Shown in pieces: positions 24,731-33,131 of a DNA stretch of 55,407 nt. Below the pieces are notes generated by a model. That model saw only the letters and a program-made list of their open reading frames with translations. It ran no database searches and was not told the DNA's origin. The position numbers were made by a program, and so were the translations under genes. Source of the stretch: Eisenbergiella tayi (GTDB lineage Bacteria > Bacillota > Clostridia > Lachnospirales > Lachnospiraceae); NCBI RefSeq assembly GCF_001881565.1, contig NZ_MPDJ01000001.1, forward strand, positions 70,538-125,944, given 5' to 3'. Within the stretch, counting starts at the first letter, position 1. Every line of letters starts with the position of its first letter.

Positions 24731-26557
24731 ATGAAAGGGAAGCATAGAACAAAACTGCATCTTAATTTTAAGACGAAGCTTGTATTGATGATATCTCTGT
24801 TTAATATAAGTCTGGTATTGTGTGTTTCCTTTTTTAATTATCTGTGGCATTCCCAGCAGCTTACCAGGCAGACTATCAATCAGACACAGCAGATCATTGA
24901 GCAGACAGGGGTTAATATCGATAACTATATTGATGAGTTATACCGGCTTACTCTTTCTCCGTACTATAATGATGAAATCATGGAGGAAATCGCCTCTTCT
25001 CCCCGTACGCCGGAGGAAATCCTTACTAAGAAAAGGACGATTGAGACTTTTCTTTCTTCGGTAATGACTCTTCCCAGGGATGAAGTGCTGCGGGTTTATA
25101 TACTGACTGATGATGATATTTATTCGTATACGCGGACGCCTTATCAGATGGAGGATTATGACAGCTATAAAGAGGCTGCGTGGTATAAGGAGGCTCTTTC
25201 CACGAATAATCCGATTTATATACCCATCCATTCTGAAAAGGCATTCGGGGAGAGGCGCACTCAGATTTTTTCTGTGGCGCGGCGTCTGCGGAGTAAGGAG
25301 AATAACAATTATATACTTGGAGTGATAAAGGTTGATGCCAACTATACGGGTATTAAAAGTATCTGTGACAAGGTGAAGCTGGAAAATCAGGGAGCTCTTT
25401 TTGTAATCAATGAAAATGAAGAAGTGGTATATGCCAAGAATGATCTGGCGGACAGCAGTCTTTTATATGAACTGTCTCTGCAGACAAGAAACGGTGATTT
25501 TTCCTGCTATATCAATAGAGAAAAATATATCGTGAACGTAACCACGCTTCAGGAATCGGGCCTGCGGATCATAGCGATTCATTCTTACAATAACCTGACA
25601 AGCCGGGCGAAGGCCAACCTGAGCCGGACCGTTTTTCTTGCCTTCATCTGTATCGTGGCCTCAATTGGTATATTCATTTTGTTTATCCGACGGTTTCTAC
25701 ATCCGTTATACCATATCATTGACTCCATGAAAATCGTACAGACCGGCGACCTGACTGTGCAGGTGCCCATTGAGCAGAATGATGAGATCGGTTATCTTGC
25801 CAGTTCCTTCAATACGATGACCAGCAATCTGAAAAATGTAATAGACCGCAACTCCGAATTGATAAAAAAAGTGTATGAGGCCCGTTACCTGCACAAAGTG
25901 TCTCAATATGACGCCCTGTGCAGCCAGATAAAGCCGCATTTTCTGTATAATACGCTGAATACCATCAGCCTGCTCATAAAATGCGGGGAATCCAGGGATG
26001 CCATCCTGTGTATCGAGGACTTGTCCCGTTTTCTCCGTGGCATCATGAATACGGATAAAGAAATCCCTTTAAAGGAAGAGCTTTCTCTTGTTTCCTCTTA
26101 TCTGAACCTTCAGAAAATCCGTTACGGAGACCGGCTCTCCTATGATCTGAAGATAGAAAAAAATACGGAGCCAGTGTTGATTCCGGCTCTTTCCCTTCAG
26201 CCCCTCGTTGAGAATACGATCAAGCATTGCTGTGAGGCGAGCCGGACTCCTGTCGCGATTACGATTACATCCGTCATCCAAAAAGACCAGCTGCTTATCC
26301 GTGTTGCGGATAACGGTCCCGGTATCCCTGAAGCTATCCTTCAGCGACTGATAACCGGCCTTGACAAGGAGGGGGAGGAAAATAATCTGGAGGCCAGCAT
26401 CGGCCTGATCAATGTACACAGACGGCTGCGGCTGCGCTTCGGTCCCGCCTCCGGCCTGCAGATAACCTCCTGCGCCGAAGGGACCTCCGTTACTCTCGTT
26501 ATTCCCCTGCTTATTTCAAAGGAAGAAGGTATTTTATGTACAGAACACTTATTGTAG
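24731..26557 (+). CDS. Sensor histidine kinase (YesM/LytS-like, HPK7)
   Basis: An open frame begins at 24554 inside the palindrome, but the product starts at ATG 24731 (MKGKHRTKLHLNFKTK) with AAAGGA upstream, giving 608 residues. There is one helix at about 15-38, a long extracytoplasmic sensor (40-295, Cache-like), and a second helix at about 300-320. A HAMP domain (VQTGDLTVQVPIEQNDEIGY), the phosphoacceptor His403 in PHFLYNTLNTISLL and a C-terminal ATPase with VADNGPGIP follow. It probably senses the sugar handled by the divergent ABC operon. It overlaps the response-regulator gene by 22 bp. Confidence 0.92.
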   Translation: MKGKHRTKLHLNFKTKLVLMISLFNISLVLCVSFFNYLWHSQQLTRQTINQTQQIIEQTGVNIDNYIDELYRLTLSPYYNDEIMEEIASSPRTPEEILTKKRTIETFLSSVMTLPRDEVLRVYILTDDDIYSYTRTPYQMEDYDSYKEAAWYKEALSTNNPIYIPIHSEKAFGERRTQIFSVARRLRSKENNNYILGVIKVDANYTGIKSICDKVKLENQGALFVINENEEVVYAKNDLADSSLLYELSLQTRNGDFSCYINREKYIVNVTTLQESGLRIIAIHSYNNLTSRAKANLSRTVFLAFICIVASIGIFILFIRRFLHPLYHIIDSMKIVQTGDLTVQVPIEQNDEIGYLASSFNTMTSNLKNVIDRNSELIKKVYEARYLHKVSQYDALCSQIKPHFLYNTLNTISLLIKCGESRDAILCIEDLSRFLRGIMNTDKEIPLKEELSLVSSYLNLQKIRYGDRLSYDLKIEKNTEPVLIPALSLQPLVENTIKHCCEASRTPVAITITSVIQKDQLLIRVADNGPGIPEAILQRLITGLDKEGEENNLEASIGLINVHRRLRLRFGPASGLQITSCAEGTSVTLVIPLLISKEEGILCTEHLL

Positions 26558-28131
26558 ATGACGAACCTCTTATGAGAACCTATCTGGCCAATAACCTCAC
26601 TGCAATCTGCCCTTTTTTCTCTGTTACAGGCATTGCCAGCGATGGAAAGGAGGCCATGGACTGGCTGCAGAAGCAGCGCTTTGATCTCGTTATCACGGAC
26701 ATCCGGATGCCTGAAATGGATGGCCTGGGGCTTTCCAAATATATTTATGAAGCCTTTCCCCGGACAAAGGTTATCATTCTTTCCGGCTATAATGAATTCG
26801 AATATGCGCGCAATGCTCTGAAATACCAGGTTACCGACTATCTTCTCAAGCCCCTGAATGATAATGATCTGTCCGATGTACTGATGAATGTCCGGGAGCA
26901 GCTGGACGGAGAACGTCAAGACCATCCGGGTTCCTCCGTTACGGGACGGGAAATGGATTTCCATGATTTGGGAGGGCTCTTTCTGTCTGCTGTCATTGAG
27001 GAAAATCCGGGACAATTCTATGCCTTATATGAAGAACTTGAGAAGGCCTCTTTTACTCTGGAAGGAAAATACAGCTGCGTCATGCTGCTCTCCCTTGACG
27101 GGCCAGGCCTGCTTTTATCTGACGGCACAGCCCTGGATATAACCGTCTGCCAGTTCCGGCTTTGGAAGCTGTGTCAGGATTATTGCCGCACCAACCATAT
27201 CCTGGCCTCCAAAAACAATAACGGGGATATTTATTTTCTTTTGACAGCCGACGGTACACAGGAACTGCATGAGCTGGCACTCCGGATCTTCCGGGAGCTT
27301 ACCGGAACAGTCCTCCCCCATCGTTTTCCCCGGATTCTTATTTCCTGCGGCCAACCGGTCAGCGATATTCCTGAGCTGACCTCCTCCGCTTCCAATGCGT
27401 CGCTGGCAAGTGCTCTTTCTCTTCTTGGAGAATATCCGCCTTACTTTTATGAAGGCTATCTGCAGAACCAGTATTTAATCACACAGCTGCAGGATATCTG
27501 CAGCGGCATCTATCGGGATTACCTTTCTTCCGACCGGGAAAAGCTTTATGTGGATTCGGCTTCCTATGCCGCATTTTTTAAAGATTCCCTCAATGCGGCG
27601 TCTCTTCTGCGGTACGGGACCTACCTGCTGCACTACCTGTGCAGCCGCTCCCATATCAAAATCCACTATCGCAAAGCCGCTTATGAAAAGCTCTTTACCT
27701 CCGTTGACAGCTTTCTTTCCACCGGCAGCTTTTCCGAAGAGAAGGTAACGGAAGCCCTCCATGCTTCTGTCTGTTCCCTGCTCAGCCCGAACAAGCCCCT
27801 GCAGCTCTCCGAATCCCGGCAGATAGCGGAGAATGCTCGCAAATATATCCTGTCCCATTACCAGGAACAGATCAGCCTTTCCCAGATCGCTGAAGAAATC
27901 GGCGTTAACAGCTGCTATCTGAGCGATATTTTCCATAAGCATATGGGAGAGCCTTATTCCCGTTATCTCCTACGCATACGAATGGAACAGGCAGCCCGGC
28001 TTCTGAGGGAAAACCCGGGAGAAAAAATCTACAAAATCGCCGAGCGGACCGGTTTTGTCAGCTCCAAGCATTTTATATCCGTTTTCAAAAAATATTACGG
28101 TACGACACCTGCTGCCTACACTCCCAAATAG
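26536..28131 (+). CDS. AraC-type response regulator (YesN-like)
   Basis: The product has 531 residues. The N-terminal receiver has acidic residues in LIVDDEPLM and the phosphoacceptor Asp55 in LVITDIRMPEMDG, with Thr/Lys positions in ILSGYNEFEYA and YLLKPLND. The middle 270 residues match no domain I know. The C-terminal 100 residues hold two AraC helix-turn-helices (ISLSQIAEEIGVNSCYLSDI and KIYKIAERTGFVSSKHFISV). Its start codon lies inside the kinase gene, so the two are translationally coupled. The likely target is the divergent sugar operon. Confidence 0.93.
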   Translation: MYRTLIVDDEPLMRTYLANNLTAICPFFSVTGIASDGKEAMDWLQKQRFDLVITDIRMPEMDGLGLSKYIYEAFPRTKVIILSGYNEFEYARNALKYQVTDYLLKPLNDNDLSDVLMNVREQLDGERQDHPGSSVTGREMDFHDLGGLFLSAVIEENPGQFYALYEELEKASFTLEGKYSCVMLLSLDGPGLLLSDGTALDITVCQFRLWKLCQDYCRTNHILASKNNNGDIYFLLTADGTQELHELALRIFRELTGTVLPHRFPRILISCGQPVSDIPELTSSASNASLASALSLLGEYPPYFYEGYLQNQYLITQLQDICSGIYRDYLSSDREKLYVDSASYAAFFKDSLNAASLLRYGTYLLHYLCSRSHIKIHYRKAAYEKLFTSVDSFLSTGSFSEEKVTEALHASVCSLLSPNKPLQLSESRQIAENARKYILSHYQEQISLSQIAEEIGVNSCYLSDIFHKHMGEPYSRYLLRIRMEQAARLLRENPGEKIYKIAERTGFVSSKHFISVFKKYYGTTPAAYTPK

Positions 28132-28138
28132 GAGGCCG

Positions 28139-29116
28139 CTATTTTTCATCACTCTCTTTTTCAAAATACTTATCCCTCCACTTCCTGCCGATTTGCTGGA
28201 GACGGATGGCTGTCTGCGCCAGCTCGTCATACTGGCGTTTTGCCTGGAGAAGCTGTTTCTCATAACCTTCTTTGCATTTGGAGAGCTTTTCTTCGTACTC
28301 GCCCCGCAGCCGGTTTACCTTTCCTTCGTATTCTTTCCTGCATTGGATGAGACGTTCTTCTCTTTCCTGCTGGAGCTCTCCCAGTTTGGCCAGGGCTTCC
28401 GCCTGTATTTCTTCCTTCTGCATCTCCCAGCCTTCACGCTCTTCCTGCCAGGCCGCCTGAAGGCTGCTCAGTCTGCGCCCATGCTCTTCTTCTCCCATCT
28501 GCCTGCGTTCTTCAAAGACAAGCTCCGCTTTCCATTCAAATACCCTGACCTCTCCGCTGTTTCTGTCCACACAGGTCAGTACGGCGCCGGTATCCGTCTG
28601 TACAATCCGGTAATCCACAGGCACAAAAACCGCTTTCCCCGCAGATGTGGTCTTGACATTTTCCCCATTACCGCCGTCTTCCGCCTTTATCCCTTCATCC
28701 CCGGCGCTTTCTTTTTCAAAAATAACCCCGCGCCGGTTTTCCTGATAGGGCATACACACGTACAGACCATAGCCCTTGTCTCTTCCTGAATAGGCCTGGT
28801 AGAACAGATAAAGCTCCCCTTCCCTGACTGCCAGCCGCAGGTTGCAGAAGCCGTATCCCAACGGTCCTGCCGTAAGAATAATTTTTGCAGGCCCGGCACC
28901 CAGCGTATCCAAAATAACATTATGCTCCAAATCCTCATATACATAGCATACCGTATCACGGAAGACACCTGCCTCAAAATGAGCCAGATAATCCCTCCTC
29001 ACCTCCGTAGGTATCATGCCCCTTGCAAAAGGCATAAAACAATATAATACGGAATTTCCCTGTGCATATAACGCCATTCTTTGTCCGTCCGCCATCTCCA
29101 AAATCTGGTAAGCCAT
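28139..29116 (-). CDS. Hypothetical protein with C-terminal coiled coil
   Basis: The product has 325 residues, with AAAAGGAGG before the ATG. The first 120 or so look beta-rich (MAYQILEMADGQRMALYAQG, then AGPLGYGFCNLRLAVREG). A Glu/Gly linker around 135-155 leads to about 130 residues of continuous charged helix (QEEREGWEMQKEEIQAEALA and onward). No signal peptide or membrane segment is seen. I do not recognise the family. It is convergent with the response regulator (7-bp gap) and divergent from the Cys-rich protein gene, with which it may share a function. Confidence 0.65.
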   Translation of the reverse strand: MAYQILEMADGQRMALYAQGNSVLYCFMPFARGMIPTEVRRDYLAHFEAGVFRDTVCYVYEDLEHNVILDTLGAGPAKIILTAGPLGYGFCNLRLAVREGELYLFYQAYSGRDKGYGLYVCMPYQENRRGVIFEKESAGDEGIKAEDGGNGENVKTTSAGKAVFVPVDYRIVQTDTGAVLTCVDRNSGEVRVFEWKAELVFEERRQMGEEEHGRRLSSLQAAWQEEREGWEMQKEEIQAEALAKLGELQQEREERLIQCRKEYEGKVNRLRGEYEEKLSKCKEGYEKQLLQAKRQYDELAQTAIRLQQIGRKWRDKYFEKESDEK

Positions 29117-29285
29117 GCATCGTCCTCCTTTTCCTCTGCTCAGGTATAACAGCCCGGATCTGTCGGAACTGCTACTCTCAGGTTTCCAATCTCCTGATAC
29201 CCTATCATAAATATATTTCCATTCCCGAACAAAAAGAAGCAGAGTGCATAGGATATAGTAAGTATTTTTATAAGGAGCATTCTAT

Positions 29286-30215
29286 ATGCCTAACTGCAAA
29301 TCCAAAAGCTGTAAATGCTGCTCAAAGAGATATGTGAGCTGCGGCATTGACAAAAAAGGCAAATGTCTGGACGTCTGCACGGATCCCATCTGCGGTGATC
29401 CCGATTGTCTTACAATCCTTACCCCAGTAGTATATGATGAGCTTGGCATCAATCTCTGCCGGAACATTCCTCTGGAGCTGCCTGTAACCAATGTAGACAG
29501 CATTTCCGTACAGGTTATGGATATTACTTTTGATACCACAGGTGATACGGCTGTTACCGCAGTCCCCATCAATGGCCGTCCAAACTGCTATCTCATAACT
29601 CTGACAAATCTGTCGGTTACTTTTTATGTGACCTTATACGACTGCGCAAAAAGGGTGCTGGGAACACAGACAGTTACCGCCAATTACCTTCCTGCTGATG
29701 ATACCTCTGCAGATTACGATTATATGGATGAAGACACCAATCCCACCTCTGTGGAACTGGAAATATTTGCCCCCTATGGGGTAGCCCATTCAGATGCCAC
29801 CGGCCTTCCGGCCATTATCCATGTTATCGGCTTTGGTGAAGATAATACCGCCCTGTCACAGGGCCTGAACCTGCTGGCAATACCCAAAGTCCTGAATTTT
29901 GATCCACAAGACAGCACAGTAACCGTAGGATTGAGTGTTATTCTCAAATCCGTTTATTTCTCACAGTATAAAATCCCGCACCACGGAAAGGCTATTGTTC
30001 CTAAAGCCTGTACCCGTCCTACCGATGATACCATCTGCCTTGACTTTGTCTGCGGAGACCTGCTCGATCTTGCAATCAAGCCCCTGGAGCTTGGGCCGCC
30101 CAAATACGAAGAGACCCTTAAGGATGCCTGTGACGTCCCCTGTGATCCCTGCTGCAATCCTCCGACAAGTACGCCGGTTGTTCCCGATCCGGATAATCCC
30201 GAGGAAAACGCATAA
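29286..30215 (+). CDS. Hypothetical protein with Cys-rich ends
   Basis: The product has 309 residues, with AAGGAG nine bases before the ATG. The first 50 residues hold ten Cys (MPNCKSKSCKCCSKRYVSCG and beyond) and the tail carries DACDVPCDPCCNPPTS. The middle reads as repeated beta-sandwich-like segments (NVDSISVQVMDITFDTTGDT, LITLTNLSVTFYVTLYDC). There is no signal peptide. The Cys clusters could bind metal or cross-link an envelope or spore-surface protein, but this is speculation. It is monocistronic, with a terminator at 30231-30274. Confidence 0.65.
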   Translation: MPNCKSKSCKCCSKRYVSCGIDKKGKCLDVCTDPICGDPDCLTILTPVVYDELGINLCRNIPLELPVTNVDSISVQVMDITFDTTGDTAVTAVPINGRPNCYLITLTNLSVTFYVTLYDCAKRVLGTQTVTANYLPADDTSADYDYMDEDTNPTSVELEIFAPYGVAHSDATGLPAIIHVIGFGEDNTALSQGLNLLAIPKVLNFDPQDSTVTVGLSVILKSVYFSQYKIPHHGKAIVPKACTRPTDDTICLDFVCGDLLDLAIKPLELGPPKYEETLKDACDVPCDPCCNPPTSTPVVPDPDNPEENA

Positions 30216-30230
30216 ATTTTGGCAGCGAAA

Positions 30231-30274
30231 AAGGTGCTGTCAGACCGTGAAAAACTGGCTGCAGCACCTTTTAC
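30231..30274 (+). terminator. Rho-independent terminator
   Basis: AAGGTGCTG pairs with CAGCACCTT across a 22-nt loop and is followed by TTACACTGTCTCTTTCC. It lies 16 bp past the Cys-rich protein stop. Confidence 0.65.
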
Positions 30275-30368
30275 ACTGTCTCTTTCCTTAAAACTATGAT
30301 AAAATGGGGCTGTTAATACTATTTTGCTCCTGCGGTATATTGCCGCACGCCAAAAGAAAGGACATGTT

Positions 30369-31739
30369 ATGACCTTAAACGATAAAATAAAATATCTATC
30401 CACGCCGCTTCCGGAAGATATTCAAAGCTGCATCCAAAGCGGTTTTTTTGACCAGGCCATTTCCCTCATCGACAGCCGCCTTGCCTCCGGCTGCCCGGAA
30501 GCGCTTCAGGGCAGGCTTGAACTGGAAAAAATCAGACTTATCCACCTTCCGGAGGATTTTCCCTATTCTTATCCCCAGGCGCTGGCCCTTATCCGGGATA
30601 CTATCCCCTCTTTTACGGAGGAAGAATTCCGGACACTGGAAATGGCTGGCAGGATAGATTTTATTTTTGTTAATGGAGAAAAAAGATATTTCCGCCGTTT
30701 TTTTGAAACACTGACTGCCACACACCCGGATATTGCGGCCCGTTCCAATCCGGCCCTTGCCGCGGAGTCCGCCCGGACAGCCGAATTCCGGCGTGAAACC
30801 ATCCGCCAGATCAAGCAAAAGGGAATCCTGCAGTATCACATCCACATACAGGCGGGACTTGAAGTCAAAGATGGTTACTTCCGGCCCGGCAGGGAAATGG
30901 TCGTCCATCTGCCGGTTCCCAAGGAGGAATATCCTTCTTCCAATGTGCGTATCCTGCGCACCAGCCATATTCCTTCTTCCCTGGAGCCTGTCCATGCGCC
31001 TGCCAGGACTGTTTCCTTCCGGGAAAAACTGATGGAAAATGAAGGGTTCTGGGTGGAATATGAATATGACAGCACGATCCGTTATCAGCAGCCGGATCCC
31101 GCTCTCGTATCTTCCGAACAGCCGGATTTTGAAATACAGGAGCTTCTCCCCCATATTCAATTCACTCCCTTCCTGCGTTCACTCGCTGCGGATATTATCG
31201 GAGAGGAAACCAATCCTCTGGAAAAAGCCAGAAGGATCTATGATTACATAACCACAACCATAAAATATTCCTATATGAAGGAATACTTTATGCTGCAGTG
31301 TATTCCTGAATATTGTGCTGTCAACCGGAAGGGTGACTGCGGTGTACAGGCCCTGCTTTTCATTACCTTATGCCGTATCGCAGGTATTCCTGCACGCTGG
31401 CAGTCCGGCCTCTCGGCCACACCGGATTCCATCGGCCCTCATGACTGGGCGCAGTTCTATATAGCCCCCTTCGGCTGGCTTCATGCCGACCTCTCCTTCG
31501 GAGGCAGCGCTTTCCGCGCCGGGGATGAAGAACGCCGCCGATTTTATTTCTGCAACCTGGATCCCTTCCGGATGGTGGCAAACACCGAATTCCAGGCGCC
31601 TCTCAGCCCTGTCAAACAGGGACTTCGGGCGGATCCTTATGATAACCAGGTAGGCGAATGCGAAATTGACGGCATCGGCCTGTACGGCACCCAGTTTGAC
31701 TATTACTACAAGATGATCGATATTCATCCCATACCTTAA
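30369..31739 (+). CDS. Transglutaminase-like (papain-fold) protein
   Basis: I place the start at ATG 30369 (MTLNDKIKYLSTPLPEDI) behind AAAGGA; the frame is open from 30324 without a better site. The product has 456 residues. The C-terminal half is a transglutaminase-like domain with the triad Cys324 in RKGDCGVQALLF, His358 in PHDWAQFYI and Asp374 in WLHADLSFGG. The N-terminal 300 residues contain a helical region and a beta-domain (GREMVVHLPVPKEEYPSSNV). There is no signal peptide, so it is probably a cytoplasmic protease, amidase or ligase of unknown target. It ends at the large hairpin at 31741-31817. Confidence 0.82.
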   Translation: MTLNDKIKYLSTPLPEDIQSCIQSGFFDQAISLIDSRLASGCPEALQGRLELEKIRLIHLPEDFPYSYPQALALIRDTIPSFTEEEFRTLEMAGRIDFIFVNGEKRYFRRFFETLTATHPDIAARSNPALAAESARTAEFRRETIRQIKQKGILQYHIHIQAGLEVKDGYFRPGREMVVHLPVPKEEYPSSNVRILRTSHIPSSLEPVHAPARTVSFREKLMENEGFWVEYEYDSTIRYQQPDPALVSSEQPDFEIQELLPHIQFTPFLRSLAADIIGEETNPLEKARRIYDYITTTIKYSYMKEYFMLQCIPEYCAVNRKGDCGVQALLFITLCRIAGIPARWQSGLSATPDSIGPHDWAQFYIAPFGWLHADLSFGGSAFRAGDEERRRFYFCNLDPFRMVANTEFQAPLSPVKQGLRADPYDNQVGECEIDGIGLYGTQFDYYYKMIDIHPIP

Positions 31740-31740
31740 A

Positions 31741-31817
31741 ATACAGGAAAACGCCTGCATCCCCTGCCGGGGTATTGAAACCTCCCGGCAGCATGAGATG
31801 CAGGCGTTTTCCTGTAT
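31741..31817. terminator. Long bidirectional hairpin between convergent genes
   Basis: A 21-bp perfect stem (31741-31761 with 31797-31817, beginning ATACAGGAAAACGCC) encloses an inner stem CTGCCGGG/CCCGGCAG. The runs AAAA and TTTT lie within the stem, not after it. It begins two bases past the transglutaminase-like stop and 36 bp from the AEC gene stop. I read it as a terminator in both directions, though its size approaches that of a small palindromic repeat. Confidence 0.6.
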
Positions 31818-31852
31818 ATAAGAATGGCCCGCGCAGCGTGGACTCCTTATGG

Positions 31853-32797
31853 TTATATCAATGCCAGCGTTTTCAGTATAAACAGCCACCCTGTCAGAGT
31901 AAATGCGCTTAAGAATGTGGTCATCATAACAACGCTGGAGGTCAGAACCCCTTCATGGCCCATATTTCTGGCCATCACGAAGCAGCTCACCGTAGTGGCG
32001 GAACCCGCCATTACCAGAATAGCCACCAGCGCCTCATTCCGAAAGCCCAGGCCGACAGCTGCAGGCAGAAGTACGGCGGCAAAGCCCACCAGCTTCAGGG
32101 CGCTGCAGGCCAAAGCAGGCTTAACCATGGCAAAGGCCTTTTTCCATTCAAAGGACGCTCCCATGGCCATCAGCCCCAAAGGTGTGGCAAGAACGGCAAT
32201 ATTTTTGACCGTCTTTTCCATTATCACGGGCTGGGGCAGCTTAAGCAGCGCCCACAGAAGCCCCGCCGCAATTCCCAGAATAATAGGGTTCGTTACAATC
32301 CCTTTCCCGGTTTTCTGCAGCGTTTCCCGGCTCAGCTTTTCTCTTTCCGGCTTCATCAGGGATAATACCACCACCGCCATCACATTATAAAGCGGCACGG
32401 TGCCTATTATCATCAGCGGGGCCATTCCTGAATTTCCGTATATATTCTGGATAAAGGCGATTCCCAGAATCGCGGCGCTGCTCCGGTAAGATGCCTGGAC
32501 GAATTCTCCCTGCAGCTCTCTTTTTTTCATAAAAAAGGATAAAGCCACGGACAGCAGGATGCATCCCGTAGTGGCCAGAAAACAAAAACCCACAAAACTG
32601 CCGTCCCATGCGGTCGCAAAGTCCTCCTGGGACAGATCCTGAAACAGCAGCACCGGCAGGGCGGCTTTGAATACAAATTGATTCATCTTTTCCACGAAAT
32701 TGTCATTAAACAATCCCATCTTCCGAAAAAGCAGCCCTGCCAGCATCATCAGGAAAATAGGAATGGTGGCATTCAGACTGAATATCAGATTTTCCAT
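31853..32797 (-). CDS. AEC-family transporter (auxin-efflux-carrier type)
   Basis: The start is ATG 32797 (MENLIFSLNATIPIFLMM) with AGAAGGA just ahead; a TTG at 32851 opens the frame but lacks a site. The product has 314 residues and about ten helices, with the AEC pattern MMLAGLLFRKMGLFND near the N-terminus and MAMGASFEW mid-chain. AEC proteins move organic anions such as malate and malonate. Its place as the last gene of the uronate operon suggests transport of a uronate, a keto-acid intermediate or a product. Direction and substrate are not readable. Confidence 0.85.
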   Translation of the reverse strand: MENLIFSLNATIPIFLMMLAGLLFRKMGLFNDNFVEKMNQFVFKAALPVLLFQDLSQEDFATAWDGSFVGFCFLATTGCILLSVALSFFMKKRELQGEFVQASYRSSAAILGIAFIQNIYGNSGMAPLMIIGTVPLYNVMAVVVLSLMKPEREKLSRETLQKTGKGIVTNPIILGIAAGLLWALLKLPQPVIMEKTVKNIAVLATPLGLMAMGASFEWKKAFAMVKPALACSALKLVGFAAVLLPAAVGLGFRNEALVAILVMAGSATTVSCFVMARNMGHEGVLTSSVVMMTTFLSAFTLTGWLFILKTLALI

Positions 32798-32819
32798 TTC
32801 CTTCTTTCCCCGATCTTCC

Positions 32820-33131
32820 TCAGTCCAGATGGAAAACAGTCTGCAAATCAATGCTTATCGGGCTGTTATCCGGATTGGTTTCCATGATATCAGCCATATA
32901 GTCCCACCATTTCCGGTTGATTGCCGTGTCCGCGCCTTTCGCCCAAAGCTCCTCGTCCTCGATCTCAATGCAGCCAAAAAGCGTCAGGGTCTCTCTGTCC
33001 AGAAAGATGGTGTAATTTTTCCCGCCATGCTCATGGATCATATCCTTCATTTCCGGCCAGAGCAGATTATGGCGCCTTTCATATTCCGCTTCCTGCCCTT
33101 CAAACAGCTTCATTTTGAATCCCTTAATCAT
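32820..33131 (-). CDS. L-rhamnose mutarotase family protein (RhaM/DUF718)
   Basis: The start is ATG 33131 (MIKGFKMKLFEGQEAEYERR), behind GGAGG and overlapping the lyase stop as ATGA. The product has 103 residues against 104 for E. coli RhaM. Family features are EYERRHNLLWPEMKDMIHEH and TAINRKWWDYMADIMETN. RhaM interconverts L-rhamnose anomers. No rhamnose isomerase or kinase gene is seen here, so in this operon it may act on a uronate or rhamnose-containing product. That is inference. Confidence 0.85.
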   Translation of the reverse strand: MIKGFKMKLFEGQEAEYERRHNLLWPEMKDMIHEHGGKNYTIFLDRETLTLFGCIEIEDEELWAKGADTAINRKWWDYMADIMETNPDNSPISIDLQTVFHLD

